Below are positions 32,702 through 42,227 of a stretch of DNA of 44,632 nucleotides, piece after piece (positions within the stretch are counted from its first letter, which is position 1; each line of letters opens with the position of its first letter). Source of the stretch: a bacterium 1xD8-48 (GTDB lineage: Bacteria > Bacillota > Clostridia > Lachnospirales > Lachnospiraceae); contig QZDS01000037.1 of the NCBI GenBank assembly GCA_009917455.1, positions 1 through 44,632 of the forward strand. The letters run 5' to 3'. The notes under the pieces were generated by a model. It searched no databases and had not been told where the DNA came from. It saw only the letters and a list, made by a program, of their open reading frames with translations. The position numbers were made by a program, and so were the translations under genes.

Positions 32702-33688
32702 CTAATTCTTTCTGCGTCTCGCAACAACGTCCGCATAAACCGCCACGATAACAATGATGCCCGTAATAATAAGCTGATAATCCTTTGTAAAATGAAGAGC
32801 CAGGATTCCTTCCTGTAAAAGCGCAATGATAAACACGCCGATTACCGTACCGCCAATGGACGCCAGTCCGCCTGCCATGGAAGTGCCTCCCATTACGCAT
32901 CCGGCAATCGCCTCATTGTTGTACTGGTCGCCGTAACCGGGCTGAACCGTCGTATAGGCCGCCACAAAGAAAATAGCCGCAATCCCCACAAGAATGCCGC
33001 AGATCACATACGCAAGCATTTCCCACTTCTTAATATTGACACCGGAGAGCCTTACCGCTTCCTTGTTGCTCCCAAGGCTTAATATGTAACGCCCCGCCCT
33101 GGTCTTGTTAAGGATAACAGAACAGATAACCGCGAATACAAGAAAAATCACAAGCCCTACCGGAAAATTTCCCACTTTTACCAGGTTTCGGAACCATCCC
33201 TGCTCGCTGGCTCCCTGAGGCCAGCTCACAGACTGCGTTTTTGTAAAAACGCTGGCCACGCCCTTTGCAATATTCATGCTGGCCATGGACACAATAAACG
33301 GAGGCACCGACCAGTATGCTACCAGATAGCCGTTGAAAATGCCAAAGAGCGCACCCACAAGAATACTGATTACAAGACTGAGCGCTACCGGCACGCCGTA
33401 GGACGTGAGGCAGTAGCCCGCCACCAGCGCCGAACAGAACATAACCGGACCGATGGAAAAATCTATCCCGCCCGTAGCGATTACAAACGTTACCCCAAGC
33501 GACAAAAAGCCCAGGAAATAAGCATAATTCAGAGCGCTTAATATTCTTGGAAGTCCCGCAAAATTTTCACTTAACAGAGAAAAAAGCACATACATTAAAA
33601 TCAGTACGCAGCCAAGTACAATCCTGTTAAACCCCAGTTTTTCAACAATTGGATTTCTTTTAATTTTTTCCAATTTCTTTCCTCCCAA
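32702..33688 (-). CDS. sugar ABC transporter permease, RbsC-like (first permease)
   Basis: A 328-residue permease with about ten spans. IATGGIDFSIGPVMFCS near residue 70 and AGCVMGGTSMAGGLASIGG near residue 270 match the RbsC family. It is encoded between fucI and the ATPase, in the same direction. The hairpin at 33779-33798 separates it from fucI. Confidence 0.92.
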   Translation of the reverse strand: MGGKKLEKIKRNPIVEKLGFNRIVLGCVLILMYVLFSLLSENFAGLPRILSALNYAYFLGFLSLGVTFVIATGGIDFSIGPVMFCSALVAGYCLTSYGVPVALSLVISILVGALFGIFNGYLVAYWSVPPFIVSMASMNIAKGVASVFTKTQSVSWPQGASEQGWFRNLVKVGNFPVGLVIFLVFAVICSVILNKTRAGRYILSLGSNKEAVRLSGVNIKKWEMLAYVICGILVGIAAIFFVAAYTTVQPGYGDQYNNEAIAGCVMGGTSMAGGLASIGGTVIGVFIIALLQEGILALHFTKDYQLIITGIIVIVAVYADVVARRRKN

Positions 33689-33778
33689 CTACAGACAAAA
33701 CTTTCATTCAGTATATCAAAAAACACAAACAATTACAATGCAGCACAGATGCATAACGGCCAGCACAGTGATGCCGGA

Positions 33779-33798
33779 GAAACGGCCGTTGCCGTTTC
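33779..33798. other. perfect 8-bp hairpin after fucI
   Basis: GAAACGGC (33779-33786) and GCCGTTTC (33791-33798) flank the tetraloop CGTT. It sits 35 bases after the fucI stop and 90 bases before the first permease gene. There is no T tract, so an mRNA stability or processing role is more likely than termination. Confidence 0.55.
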
Positions 33799-33832
33799 CC
33801 GATATCGCTGCCTGTAAAGTCATTATAAGAAC

Positions 33833-35635
33833 TTATCTGATTGTCTTATACATGGGACCGTATGCGCCGCATGCCCTGTAATCCTGACCTTCTCTGTCCA
33901 TACCGAAAGCATTCCATGCCGACGGGCGGAAAATCTTTTCTTCAGGAACGTTGTGCATACATACCGGAATCCTTAAAATGGAAGCAAGGGTAATCACGTC
34001 TGCCCCGATATGTCCGTAGCTGATAGCGCCGTGATTTGCGCCCCAGTTATTCATCACGTCATAAGCGGTCTTAAAGAATTTGTCACCCGTGCATCTCGGC
34101 GCGAACCATGTGCAGGGCCATGTATAGTCGGTACGTTTCCAGAGGGTATCGGAAACCTTCCCGGGAAGATGTACCGTCCAGCCTTCCGCAATCTGAAGAA
34201 CCGGACCCAAATTCTTAACAAGGTTTAAACGAATCATGGTAACAGGCATTTCCGCCTTTGTCTCAAATCTGGAGGAGAAGCCGCCGCCTCTGAAATATCC
34301 GTTGTCGGCCGCGCACCATTCGGTAGCCTTCAAGATTGCCTCCTGGTCTTCCTCCGTAACATCGTACCAGGGCTTAATCACGCCGTTGCCGTTCTCGTCT
34401 TTCGCCTCGCCGTTGGCGTCCAGACAGGCGGCTCCGGAGTTAATCAGATGGATAAAGCCGTCGGCATCCTTTGCGTGTCCTTCAATCTCATATCCGGTCA
34501 CTCTCTTGACCGCATCGCCGCTCCAGTAGGTACGCACGTCGGCGAATATCTGGGCGCGGTTGGTAAGCAGTTTCATAAACAGCATTCCCAGACCGTTTAA
34601 TACGTCGTTTTCTGTTGCAAGGATATAAGGCTCTCTCGCTCCGTTCCAGTCAAAGGATGTATTGAGCAACGCTTCCGGGAAATCGCAGTTGGGATAAAAA
34701 TCCGTCCACTGACGCTGACCCTGGAATCCCGCCGCAATGGCGTTATGTCCAACCATTTCTTCCTCGCAGCCTGCCGGAAGATTCTGGTTGCCGTTCATCA
34801 AATCCTTGATGATTACCATCATCTTAACCACAAATTCCCAGGATTTTTCTTTTTCTTCGTCGGAATCCTTTACGAAGTCGGGGTTTTTGTCATAGCCCTC
34901 TTTGCATTTTTCCTTCGTCCACTTTAACGCCTTTTCATATTCTTCTTTATCATAAATTTCTTCCGTCATGCGGCGGATCACTTCCACCTCGTCAACGGAT
35001 TCCACACGCATGCCCAGATATTCCTCGATAAAAGCGGGGTCGATGATGGAGCCGCCGATTCCCATTGTCACGGAACCAATCTGTAAGTAGGATTTTCCTC
35101 TCATGGTCGCCGCAGCCACAGCCGCGCGTCCGAAACGCAGAAGCTTTTCTCTCACATCTTCCGGTATGGAGGTATCGTCAGCTTCCTGCACCTCATGTCC
35201 GTAAATACCGAAAGCGGGAAGGCCTTTCTGCGCGTGAGTCGCCAGAACGGAAGCAAGGTAAACCGCGCCGGGACGTTCAGTGCCGTTGAATCCCCATACG
35301 GCCTTGATGGTCATAGGATCCATATCCATGGTCTCGGAACCGTAGCACCAGCAGGGAGTAACCGTCACCGTGATGTCCACGCCCTCTTTTTTGAACTTTG
35401 CTGCGCAGGCAGCCGCTTCGCCCACACGCCCGATAGTAGTGTCGGCAATCACGACCTTTACCGGCTCGCCGTTTGAATATTTTAAGTTTTCTTCAAATAA
35501 TCTGGCGGCAGATTTTGCCATATTCATTGTCTGGTCTTCTAAGGACTCCCTGACCTTAAGCGCTCCTCTGCGCCCGTCAATCGTAGGCCTGATTCCGATA
35601 ACCGGATAATCTCCCACCAATCTGTTTTTTGCCAT
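33833..35635 (-). CDS. fucI: L-fucose isomerase
   Basis: A 600-residue ketol isomerase converting L-fucose to L-fuculose with Mn2+. It begins KNRLVGDYPVIGIRPTIDGR, the conserved FucI N-terminus. VTPCWCYGSETMD and SVTMGIGGSIIDP are also characteristic, and metal ligands are expected in SSGAACLDANG-type and GANHGAISYGHIG segments (the latter near residue 540). Length matches the family. It is the first gene of the fucose operon and is divergent from an AraC regulator. Start ATG at 35635 follows AAGGAGG. Confidence 0.96.
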   Translation of the reverse strand: MAKNRLVGDYPVIGIRPTIDGRRGALKVRESLEDQTMNMAKSAARLFEENLKYSNGEPVKVVIADTTIGRVGEAAACAAKFKKEGVDITVTVTPCWCYGSETMDMDPMTIKAVWGFNGTERPGAVYLASVLATHAQKGLPAFGIYGHEVQEADDTSIPEDVREKLLRFGRAAVAAATMRGKSYLQIGSVTMGIGGSIIDPAFIEEYLGMRVESVDEVEVIRRMTEEIYDKEEYEKALKWTKEKCKEGYDKNPDFVKDSDEEKEKSWEFVVKMMVIIKDLMNGNQNLPAGCEEEMVGHNAIAAGFQGQRQWTDFYPNCDFPEALLNTSFDWNGAREPYILATENDVLNGLGMLFMKLLTNRAQIFADVRTYWSGDAVKRVTGYEIEGHAKDADGFIHLINSGAACLDANGEAKDENGNGVIKPWYDVTEEDQEAILKATEWCAADNGYFRGGGFSSRFETKAEMPVTMIRLNLVKNLGPVLQIAEGWTVHLPGKVSDTLWKRTDYTWPCTWFAPRCTGDKFFKTAYDVMNNWGANHGAISYGHIGADVITLASILRIPVCMHNVPEEKIFRPSAWNAFGMDREGQDYRACGAYGPMYKTIR

Positions 35636-35732
35636 TGTAAAACCTCCTTAAGCATAATGATTATGTTGCTTTGTATCTCACGCAACTGCTTTGTGAATAT
35701 GTAACAAAACGAATTGTTTACTTATTGTTTTG

Positions 35733-35761
35733 ATTATAAAGAATGACAAATCGAAACAAAA
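35733..35761 (-). promoter_or_regulatory. predicted fucose operon promoter
   Basis: On the minus strand TATAAT (35738-35733) has the hexamer TTTTGT 17 bases upstream, a weak -35, giving a leader of about 90 bases to fucI. A weak -35 next to a divergent AraC gene suggests activation by that regulator. The box overlaps the araC promoter on the other strand. Confidence 0.5.
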
Positions 35762-35771
35762 GTGATATACT
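35743..35771 (+). promoter_or_regulatory. promoter of the AraC-type regulator
   Basis: ATGACA (35743-35748) and TATACT (35766-35771) are separated by 17 bases on the plus strand. Transcription would start near 35778, about 54 bases before the araC ATG. Confidence 0.65.
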
Positions 35772-35831
35772 ATAAAAAAATAGTAATATATTCACCCGTT
35801 TATCGTCCTTCGGGACACAGGAGCACCATCA

Positions 35832-36689
35832 ATGAAGTATCTTGACTACAGAGAGCACAGGGAACAGGGGACTTTCAATTTTCCGATTGCTTTTTATCAC
35901 GAAAATTCCCACAGCCCCAGATACCATATGCCCTATCACTGGCACCACCACTATGAAATCCTCCGGATTATGTCCGGCGCCTTTCACCTTACCCTCGACA
36001 GCAATACCAGAAGCTATTACGCGGGAGACGTTATCTTTATCACGGACGGAATGCTGCACGGCGGAAATCCGGACGATAATACCTGCGTTTACGACTGCAT
36101 TGTATTTGACCTTCAGATACTTATGAAGGACAATCACATCTGTTCAAAATCCATATGCGACATTATGAACCACAAAATCACCATAAACACGCTGCTCTCC
36201 GAAGACAGTTCCGCCGTCCTGCCCATTGTGGACAGCCTTACCTCTGCGCTTTCCGGCCGGCACACGGGCTATGAATTTATGACACAGGGGTATCTCTATC
36301 AGCTCCTCGGCATCATTCTCGAAGAGCATTTATATAAGGAAAACACGCATGACCTTGCAGAGGCCGGACATTTAAATTCCATCAAAAATGTCCTTACCTA
36401 TATATCCGAGAACTACGACAATAATATCAGTCTGGATATGCTGGCCAAAATTGCAGGTATGAACCCCAAATATTTCTGCCGCTATTTCCGAAGCATGACA
36501 GAACGCACTCCTATAGATTATCTGAATTACTATCGAATCGAATGCGCCTGCGAAATGCTCACCACCAAAAATATTTCCGTCAAGGAAGCGGCGATTTCCT
36601 GCGGATTTAATGACGAAAGTTACTTTATCAAAACCTTCCACAAATACAAGGGAATTACCCCGAAGCAGTTTTCAAAAATGGAGTTTTAG
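35832..36689 (+). CDS. AraC-family transcriptional regulator of the fucose operon
   Basis: A 285-residue regulator. The N-terminal cupin sensor domain (residues 1-110) has HMPYHWHHHYEILRIMSGAF and AGDVIFITDGMLHG. The C-terminal AraC DNA-binding domain has two helix-turn-helix units: ISLDMLAKIAGMNPKYFCRY and ISVKEAAISCGFNDESYFIK, ending KYKGITPKQF. It is divergent from fucI and shares its promoter region, so it probably activates fucose uptake and catabolism when fucose or fuculose is bound. Start ATG follows AGGAG. Confidence 0.92.
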   Translation: MKYLDYREHREQGTFNFPIAFYHENSHSPRYHMPYHWHHHYEILRIMSGAFHLTLDSNTRSYYAGDVIFITDGMLHGGNPDDNTCVYDCIVFDLQILMKDNHICSKSICDIMNHKITINTLLSEDSSAVLPIVDSLTSALSGRHTGYEFMTQGYLYQLLGIILEEHLYKENTHDLAEAGHLNSIKNVLTYISENYDNNISLDMLAKIAGMNPKYFCRYFRSMTERTPIDYLNYYRIECACEMLTTKNISVKEAAISCGFNDESYFIKTFHKYKGITPKQFSKMEF

Positions 36690-36695
36690 AAAATC

Positions 36696-37301
36696 ATGAA
36701 ATGTAAATTATTTTTTACAATTACTGTCTGTACCTTATTTCTTTTTTACACAACCGCCTGCGGCGGGAAAGAGCGCGGCCCCGTTCTGGAATGCCCTTTT
36801 ACCGAAATCGGCTGGGATGCCACAGCGGACGAGGTTGCCGCTGCTGAGAGCGTTTCCGCAGACAACGCCTCCGGCAGCGCGGCTTCTGAAAACGTTTCTG
36901 CGGACAACAACGCCGGAAACGCCAGCGGTGGGGGCAACAGTTCCCCTTCCACCTACGACTCTGTCTACGGCGGTGTCTGCTACACTTATCCCAAAGAATA
37001 TAACGGCCTTATGGGAACCATCAAATACATGTTTGACGCGGAGGAAAAACTCATGTGCGTGGCCTGGGCTTACGGGTGTAATGATGCGGACGAGCTGTTT
37101 GCCCTGTATGAGTCCATAAATGACTCCGTAAACGAAAAGTACGGGGAAAGCGGATATGCCGCCGACCATCCCGGCAACTACGGCAACGTCTGGTACCTGA
37201 CAACCGGCGACATTGTCCTGACGACCATGATTACCACGGAAAACAAAGCGCTGCAGTATGCTTATCTTCACCCTGCGGTATCAAACAAAAAACAGCAATA
37301 A
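36696..37301 (+). CDS. putative lipoprotein
   Basis: A 201-residue secreted lipoprotein six bases after the AraC gene. The signal peptide is KLFFTITVCTLFLFYTTA with lipobox TTAC (Cys22). A Ser/Ala/Asn/Gly-rich linker follows (residues about 48-85), then a compact alpha/beta domain (YGGVCYTYPKEYNGLMGTIK; ELFALYESINDSVNEKYG; GNVWYLTTGDIVLTTMITT). I recognise no named family. It might be an accessory surface protein, but position next to araC is the only clue. Confidence 0.78.
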   Translation: MKCKLFFTITVCTLFLFYTTACGGKERGPVLECPFTEIGWDATADEVAAAESVSADNASGSAASENVSADNNAGNASGGGNSSPSTYDSVYGGVCYTYPKEYNGLMGTIKYMFDAEEKLMCVAWAYGCNDADELFALYESINDSVNEKYGESGYAADHPGNYGNVWYLTTGDIVLTTMITTENKALQYAYLHPAVSNKKQQ

Positions 37302-37309
37302 AAAGAAAT

Positions 37310-37368
37310 TGCCGGAAAGGAAAGCTCTGACAGGGCCTTGCCCCGTACCGCTTTCCTGCTTTCCGGCA
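37310..37368. terminator. two-part hairpin between convergent genes
   Basis: TGCCGGAAAG (37310-37319) pairs with CTTTCCGGCA (37359-37368), and inside it GGAAAGC (37319-37325) can pair with GCTTTCC (37350-37356). It lies between the lipoprotein stop and the convergent aldo/keto reductase stop, and probably terminates both transcripts. Confidence 0.7.
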
Positions 37369-37434
37369 TAACTTTTACTGCTGTTTTGTTTCTTTTAAGT
37401 CTGTGAAACTGCTTTATGCCGATATTACGCCACT

Positions 37435-38451
37435 TTACGCAGTTGTGATTTCACCCTTTAAATCCCACAAATCTTCCCATCCTTTTGCGCCTTCCCACAA
37501 GAACACCTGTCCTTTAATCAGCCGGCAGTTTTTGTCCTCGCGCTCAATCGCCGCCATCTCTTCCCCGGTGAGAGGGTCCTCGGTGGCACATTTCAAATTG
37601 GAAATATACTGAGACTCCTTCACTGAAAAAGGAATCGGCACCTGTCCCCTCTGCACCGCCCATTTAAGGCAGATAACCGCCGGATGCACCTGATGCGCTT
37701 TTGCCGCCGCCGCAATTGCCGGCAGCTCCGTATCCGCCACATCCTCAGCCGTCCTGTCCCTTTCCGGCCTTGAAGGCGAACCGATTGGACAATAGCCAAT
37801 GGGAAGAATGTCATGCTCCTTTGCGTAAGCGTAAAGCTCCGGCTGCTGAAAAGAAGGATGAAGCTCCATTTCCAGAGCGGCGGGCTTTATCCTGCACAGC
37901 GGCAGCACCGCCTCCAGCTTGGGAATTGTCATATTGCTCATACCAATATAACGCACCAGCCCTTTGTCCACCAATTCCTCACACTGCTTCCAGGTATTCA
38001 TAAATTCCTCTAACGAGAAGGGTCTGGAATCGGGATTTCGGGAATCGCCGTCGCATCCCGGCGCATGATAATTCGGAAAAGGCCAGTGGACAAAATACAA
38101 ATCAAGATATGAAAGTCCCAAATCCGACAGGCTTTTTTTGCAGGATTCCAGTACTTTTCCTTCCCCGTGCATATCGTTCCATACCTTGGAGGTAATAAAC
38201 AGCTCTTTTCTTTCAACAACATTTTCCGAAAAAAGCCGCCGCAGAACCTGCCCGATTTTTTCTTCATTCTGATAAACCGCCGCACAGTCAATCATACGGT
38301 AGCCGTATTTAACCGCCCCGTAAACCGCTTCCGAAACCGCTTCCGCTCCGTATTTGTCCGAGCCAAAGGTTCCGAGCCCCATACAGGGAATTTTCTCTCC
38401 ACTGTAAAGCGTCCTTTGGGGAATCACGCTCTGGTTAATTCTGTTTTCCAT
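37435..38451 (-). CDS. aldo/keto reductase
   Basis: A 338-residue NAD(P)H-dependent reductase with the full catalytic tetrad Asp55, Tyr60 (MIDCAAVY), Lys89 (FITSKVW) and His122 (YFVHWPF). Phosphate-binding residues for the cofactor are expected in IPFSVKESQYISN. The start GEKIPCMGLGTFG is typical. It lies 47 bases downstream of a Zn alcohol dehydrogenase gene in the same direction. The substrate is unknown. Reduction of lactaldehyde or another sugar-derived aldehyde is possible, since no FucO-type reductase is seen in the window. Confidence 0.9.
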   Translation of the reverse strand: MENRINQSVIPQRTLYSGEKIPCMGLGTFGSDKYGAEAVSEAVYGAVKYGYRMIDCAAVYQNEEKIGQVLRRLFSENVVERKELFITSKVWNDMHGEGKVLESCKKSLSDLGLSYLDLYFVHWPFPNYHAPGCDGDSRNPDSRPFSLEEFMNTWKQCEELVDKGLVRYIGMSNMTIPKLEAVLPLCRIKPAALEMELHPSFQQPELYAYAKEHDILPIGYCPIGSPSRPERDRTAEDVADTELPAIAAAAKAHQVHPAVICLKWAVQRGQVPIPFSVKESQYISNLKCATEDPLTGEEMAAIEREDKNCRLIKGQVFLWEGAKGWEDLWDLKGEITTA

Positions 38452-38498
38452 TTTTCCCTCGTTTCCGCGCCCTGCGCATGAAGTGCCATCATTGTCTC

Positions 38499-39560
38499 TT
38501 AATCGTTAAAAACCACGGCAACCTTACCGCATTCTCCTCCTGCCATGAGACGATAAGCTTCGTCGGCCTTTTCAATCGGGAATTCGTGGGTAATCAAATC
38601 TTCCGGATGAATATTCCAGCGCACCAGACGTTCCACCAGTTCTTCCATCCTCCACAGCGACGTTACCCATGAGCCGTAAATCGTCTTCTGTCCGTGGATA
38701 ATATCAGGGCTTGGATTAAAGGTACAGGTTCCGCCCTCTCCGACAAAAGCAATTTTCCCCCACTCTCTGGTTGCGCGGATGGCAAGCTGTCTGCCACTGT
38801 CATTGGCGGAAGCGTCAATGGCTCTCTCCACACCTTTTCCTCCTGTTACGGCCAGAATCTGCTCAAGAGTATCTTCTCCGGGCTTGAATACATAATCTAC
38901 AAGACCCAGCTTCTTTGCAAGCTCAATCCGATAGTCGTTCATCTCAACACCTATCAGCTTGTCGGCTCCCAGCGCCTTTGCCAGCATTAAAGCAGCCAGT
39001 CCCACCGGGCCAAGTCCCGTAACCAAAACCGCGTCGTTGCCGCAGATGCCAATCTTTTCGATTGCCTCATACACTGTTCCGAAGCCGCAGGCAACCTGCG
39101 CGCCGTCTTTATAGGAAAGCTCGTCAGGCAGCGCAATCAAATCCTTTTCGTCCGCAAGTATGTAAGGAGCCATGCCGCCGTTTCTCTGCCAGCCGTAAGC
39201 CTGACGGAATCTGCTCTTGCAGGAAATGTAATAGCCTCTCCGGCAGTCGTTGCAGACACCGCAGCCTGAAATATGGTATACGATTACCCTGTCGCCCTTT
39301 TTAAAACGGCGCAAGCCTTCTCCCTCTTCCACAATAATACCGCATGGCTCATGGCCTGCCGCCATTCCGGGAATATAGCCTTCCGGACCTTTTCCCGTAT
39401 GCTCTCTGTAAATACAGCGGATATCGCTTCCGCAGATGGTACTCGCTTTGGTCTTTATCAGAACCTGTCCGTGCCCCGGCGTGGGCACCTCAAAATCCTT
39501 CATTTCCACCGTACTGTTGCCGGGAAGAATCGCACCTTTCATCATCATTTTTACCGCCAT
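38499..39560 (-). CDS. Zn-dependent medium-chain alcohol dehydrogenase
   Basis: A 353-residue dehydrogenase. The catalytic zinc site is STICGSDIR and AAGHEPCG. The structural zinc lobe is complete (GCGVCNDCRRGYYISC), unlike in the microcompartment dehydrogenase. The nucleotide-binding turn is VLVTGLGPVGLAAL. It belongs to the sorbitol/threonine dehydrogenase group; substrate is unknown. The ATG at 39560 follows GAGAGGAAAG; the longer frame from 39623 would begin inside the predicted promoter. With the aldo/keto reductase downstream it forms a small redox operon next to the fucose genes. Confidence 0.9.
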   Translation of the reverse strand: MAVKMMMKGAILPGNSTVEMKDFEVPTPGHGQVLIKTKASTICGSDIRCIYREHTGKGPEGYIPGMAAGHEPCGIIVEEGEGLRRFKKGDRVIVYHISGCGVCNDCRRGYYISCKSRFRQAYGWQRNGGMAPYILADEKDLIALPDELSYKDGAQVACGFGTVYEAIEKIGICGNDAVLVTGLGPVGLAALMLAKALGADKLIGVEMNDYRIELAKKLGLVDYVFKPGEDTLEQILAVTGGKGVERAIDASANDSGRQLAIRATREWGKIAFVGEGGTCTFNPSPDIIHGQKTIYGSWVTSLWRMEELVERLVRWNIHPEDLITHEFPIEKADEAYRLMAGGECGKVAVVFND

Positions 39561-39611
39561 AACTTTCCTCTCTTTCCGCACCTTCTGGCGCCTGTAAACT
39601 CTATATCTTTT

Positions 39612-39640
39612 ATTATAAACCATTTAAAAAAATATTTAAG
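39612..39640 (-). promoter_or_regulatory. probable promoter of the dehydrogenase/reductase pair
   Basis: On the minus strand TATAAT (39617-39612) is preceded, 17 bases upstream, by CTTAAA, a weak -35. The leader to the ATG at 39560 would be about 45 bases. The rest of 39641-39752 shows no gene. Confidence 0.45.
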
Positions 39641-39752
39641 TGGGATTCCTGTCATTTTGGCGGCAGGGATGTCGTGTTTTTGAATCTTTTCAGTTGCACG
39701 TTGGGCGTTTCTCCCTGTCTTTCCACAAAAACATACCTTCTATTTTCCCTTA

Positions 39753-39802
39753 CAAAAAGGCCGCACCCTTTTTAAGCAGCTTTCTGAATACAGGGTGCGG
39801 TC
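39753..39802 (-). terminator. intrinsic terminator after the decayed sugar-binding protein gene
   Basis: An 11-bp stem (39759-39769 with 39792-39802, one G-T pair) is followed on the minus strand by TTTTTGT. It lies 45 bases after the stop codon at 39847. Confidence 0.8.
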
Positions 39803-39846
39803 TTTTCTCATTATTTATATTATGTCTTCTTACTGTCTGTTAAAGC

Positions 39847-41232
39847 TTATTTAGCAGCTTTCCACTCTTCAATCTGACGATTCACTTCATCAACTACAGT
39901 CTGTATACCGGCCTGCTCCATTTTTTCCTGATACTCTGCGATAAACGCTTCAATATCGTTTGCAGTGAACTGGCCGTTTTTGTACTCTGCCGCAACTGCC
40001 GCCAGCTGAGCCATTTCTGCCTGTACATTAGACTGGTTAAAGGTAAAGCCGCGGAGAGAAGATACTGTCGCCTCCCAGAGACCGTCTTCCTGGCCGGGCA
40101 TATACCATGCGTTAAACTGATTTCCGATTCTCCATGCGTTTGAGCCAAAATTATAGGCAGAATCCGGAGCAACTTCCACATGGTTTTCACTTACTACATT
40201 GTAGTGAGTCCCCTCCAGACCAAACAAAAGTTCATTAAAAATTTCCTTGTCGGTATATACAAGATTCAAAAGCTTCACTGCTTCTTCGGGATGCTCTGAA
40301 TTGACATTAACGGCAGTCATAGTCTCAATGCCTGAAACCGCTCCCACATAAGCGCCCTCAATGGGAACGTCAATATACTCCATGCCCTGTCTGTTCGTAT
40401 ATTCCGCGCTCCAGCCCGGCTTATAGGAACTTAAGCTTACCGCATATCTGTTGGCCTTTACGTCCGCCGAATTGTCTGTGACAGTAGCGATATCCTCCCG
40501 GATGTATCCTTTCTGATACCACTCATTGTCAAGTCTCATCTGGTCGGTAATCGCTTCTGAATAGGGAAGAATTTCTCCTGTCTCCTTATTCATCGACGCA
40601 TAGCTTCCCACCGTCTCATAGGTTTCTTCATAGAGAGCCTCCACGCGCTTATCAACAGGGAAGATACCCGATTCATTCTTTACAATTTCATCCAGAAAAG
40701 GCTCGATATCGTGAATGCTCTTCATGGAATCCATATTAAAACCGTACTTTTCAGCCATATCTTTCCGAATCACCACACCCATCTGTCTTGCGATAATCTG
40801 CTGATTGGGCACTGCGTAAAGCTCACCGTCTACCTTTGCGACATCCAGCAGCCAGTCCGGCATGGAAGCTGCCATATCCTGTCCGTATTCGGCAATCAAA
40901 TCCGTGATGGGAAGGAAGGCGTCTCTGGACATATTCTCATCGAAGCTGTTGAGCCAGTTTGCAGTGAATACCAAATCAAAGGTCTCTCCCGCCGTGCTTG
41001 CCAGTTTCATCCTGTCATTAAATTCACCCTGAGGGATGATGTCCAAATCAAGCTCCAAATTGAGCTTCTCTTTAATCTTTTTGTTTACATCCTCCAGAAC
41101 CGCATCATGGTCGGGCTGCCTGTCGCCGGGAATGCACCATTTAATGGTTACGGCTTCACCGCTTTCCTCCCCGGGTTCTTCGGACTCTCCACTTTCATCA
41201 GCGTCTGCTTTCGTCTCTGTTTCGGACTGTGC
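39847..41232 (-). pseudogene. family 1 sugar-binding protein lacking its signal peptide (LplA-type)
   Basis: The reading frame encodes a nearly complete mature extracellular binding protein: Ser/Glu/Gly-rich lipoprotein linker (AQSETETKADADESGESEEP), EAVTIKWCIPGDRQPDHDAV, and a C-terminal domain ending VDEVNRQIEEWKAAK. There is no in-frame ATG or lipobox upstream: at about 41232 the sequence turns AT-rich and reaches a TGA within 12 codons. The first possible internal start (TTG at 41058) would begin inside the fold. The 5' end, with the signal peptide and lipid-attachment Cys, appears deleted. Export, and so function, is doubtful. Confidence 0.75.
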
Positions 41233-41313
41233 AGATAAACAATATAATGAAATTCCATAAAATTTTAAATGTCATAAAACTCTAAAAATGTGTCACTTTT
41301 TTGACCTGATTTT

Positions 41314-42216
41314 TTAACCCTTCACGGCGCCCACCGTCATTCCCCTTGTAAAATACTTCTGGAAGAAAGGAAATACCAGCATCATAGGCCCGATAGCTAC
41401 TACCAACATGGCCATTCTTAAGTTTTCGCCGGGAAGGTCCTGAATATTTACCATAGCCGGCGCATTCTGCATTGCATCCAGCAATGACCTTAAATTGTTC
41501 ATCATCCTCTGAAGCATGTACTGAAGAGGTACCAGTTCATCATTTCTGATATAAAGCATTGCGTTATACCACTCGTTCCATTTAATCAGCGCGCCCAAAA
41601 ACGCTACCGTTGCGATTACCGGTTTGGACAAAGGAATCGCAATACGGAAAAAAATATGATATTCACTGGCGCCGTCCATTTTTGCCGCTTCAAACAACGA
41701 CTCGGGTAATTGTTTAAAGAATGTTCTCAGCATAATAATATGGAATACATTTATCAGCGTTGGAAGAATCAGCGCCGCCAGTTTATCTGTCAAATGCAGG
41801 TATTGGGTATTGATAATATAACTGGGAACCAGACCGCCGCTGAACAGAGTTGGAAAAAAGATATAAAATGTCAGGATTCCCGTAAAGCGGAAATTGGACC
41901 TTGCCAGGCAGTAGGCTGCCATGGACATGAATAATACGCCCAAAAAGGTTCCCACAAAAGTGATAATAATCGTTACAACATAAGCGTTTACAATTGTTTT
42001 CGGGTTTTTAAACAGATACGCATACGCGGTAAAATCCCATTTTCCGGGAAACACTGAGAAACCGTTGACGGCCAAATCTGTTTCTCCGGAAAAGGATGCC
42101 GAAACCACAATCATAAACGGAATAATACAGATCAAACCAAACAAAATAAAAAACAGATGCACCCAAATACTTGTTTTTTCTTTTGGATTTTTCGTTTTTG
42201 TAATTGTCCTTTCCAT
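41314..42216 (-). CDS. carbohydrate ABC transporter permease, YtcP-like
   Basis: A 300-residue, apparently intact permease with six membrane spans, starting ERTITKTKNPKEKTSIWVHL. The EAA loop that contacts the ATPase is PESLFEAAKMDGASEYHIFF (near residue 170), and the C-terminus is QKYFTRGMTVGAVKG, typical of the LplC/YtcP group that imports oligosaccharides or polysaccharide fragments. No ATPase gene is nearby, which is normal as these use a shared MsmK-type ATPase. Both of its operon partners are damaged. Confidence 0.88.
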   Translation of the reverse strand: MERTITKTKNPKEKTSIWVHLFFILFGLICIIPFMIVVSASFSGETDLAVNGFSVFPGKWDFTAYAYLFKNPKTIVNAYVVTIIITFVGTFLGVLFMSMAAYCLARSNFRFTGILTFYIFFPTLFSGGLVPSYIINTQYLHLTDKLAALILPTLINVFHIIMLRTFFKQLPESLFEAAKMDGASEYHIFFRIAIPLSKPVIATVAFLGALIKWNEWYNAMLYIRNDELVPLQYMLQRMMNNLRSLLDAMQNAPAMVNIQDLPGENLRMAMLVVAIGPMMLVFPFFQKYFTRGMTVGAVKG

Positions 42217-42227
42217 TTTCTACCCCC

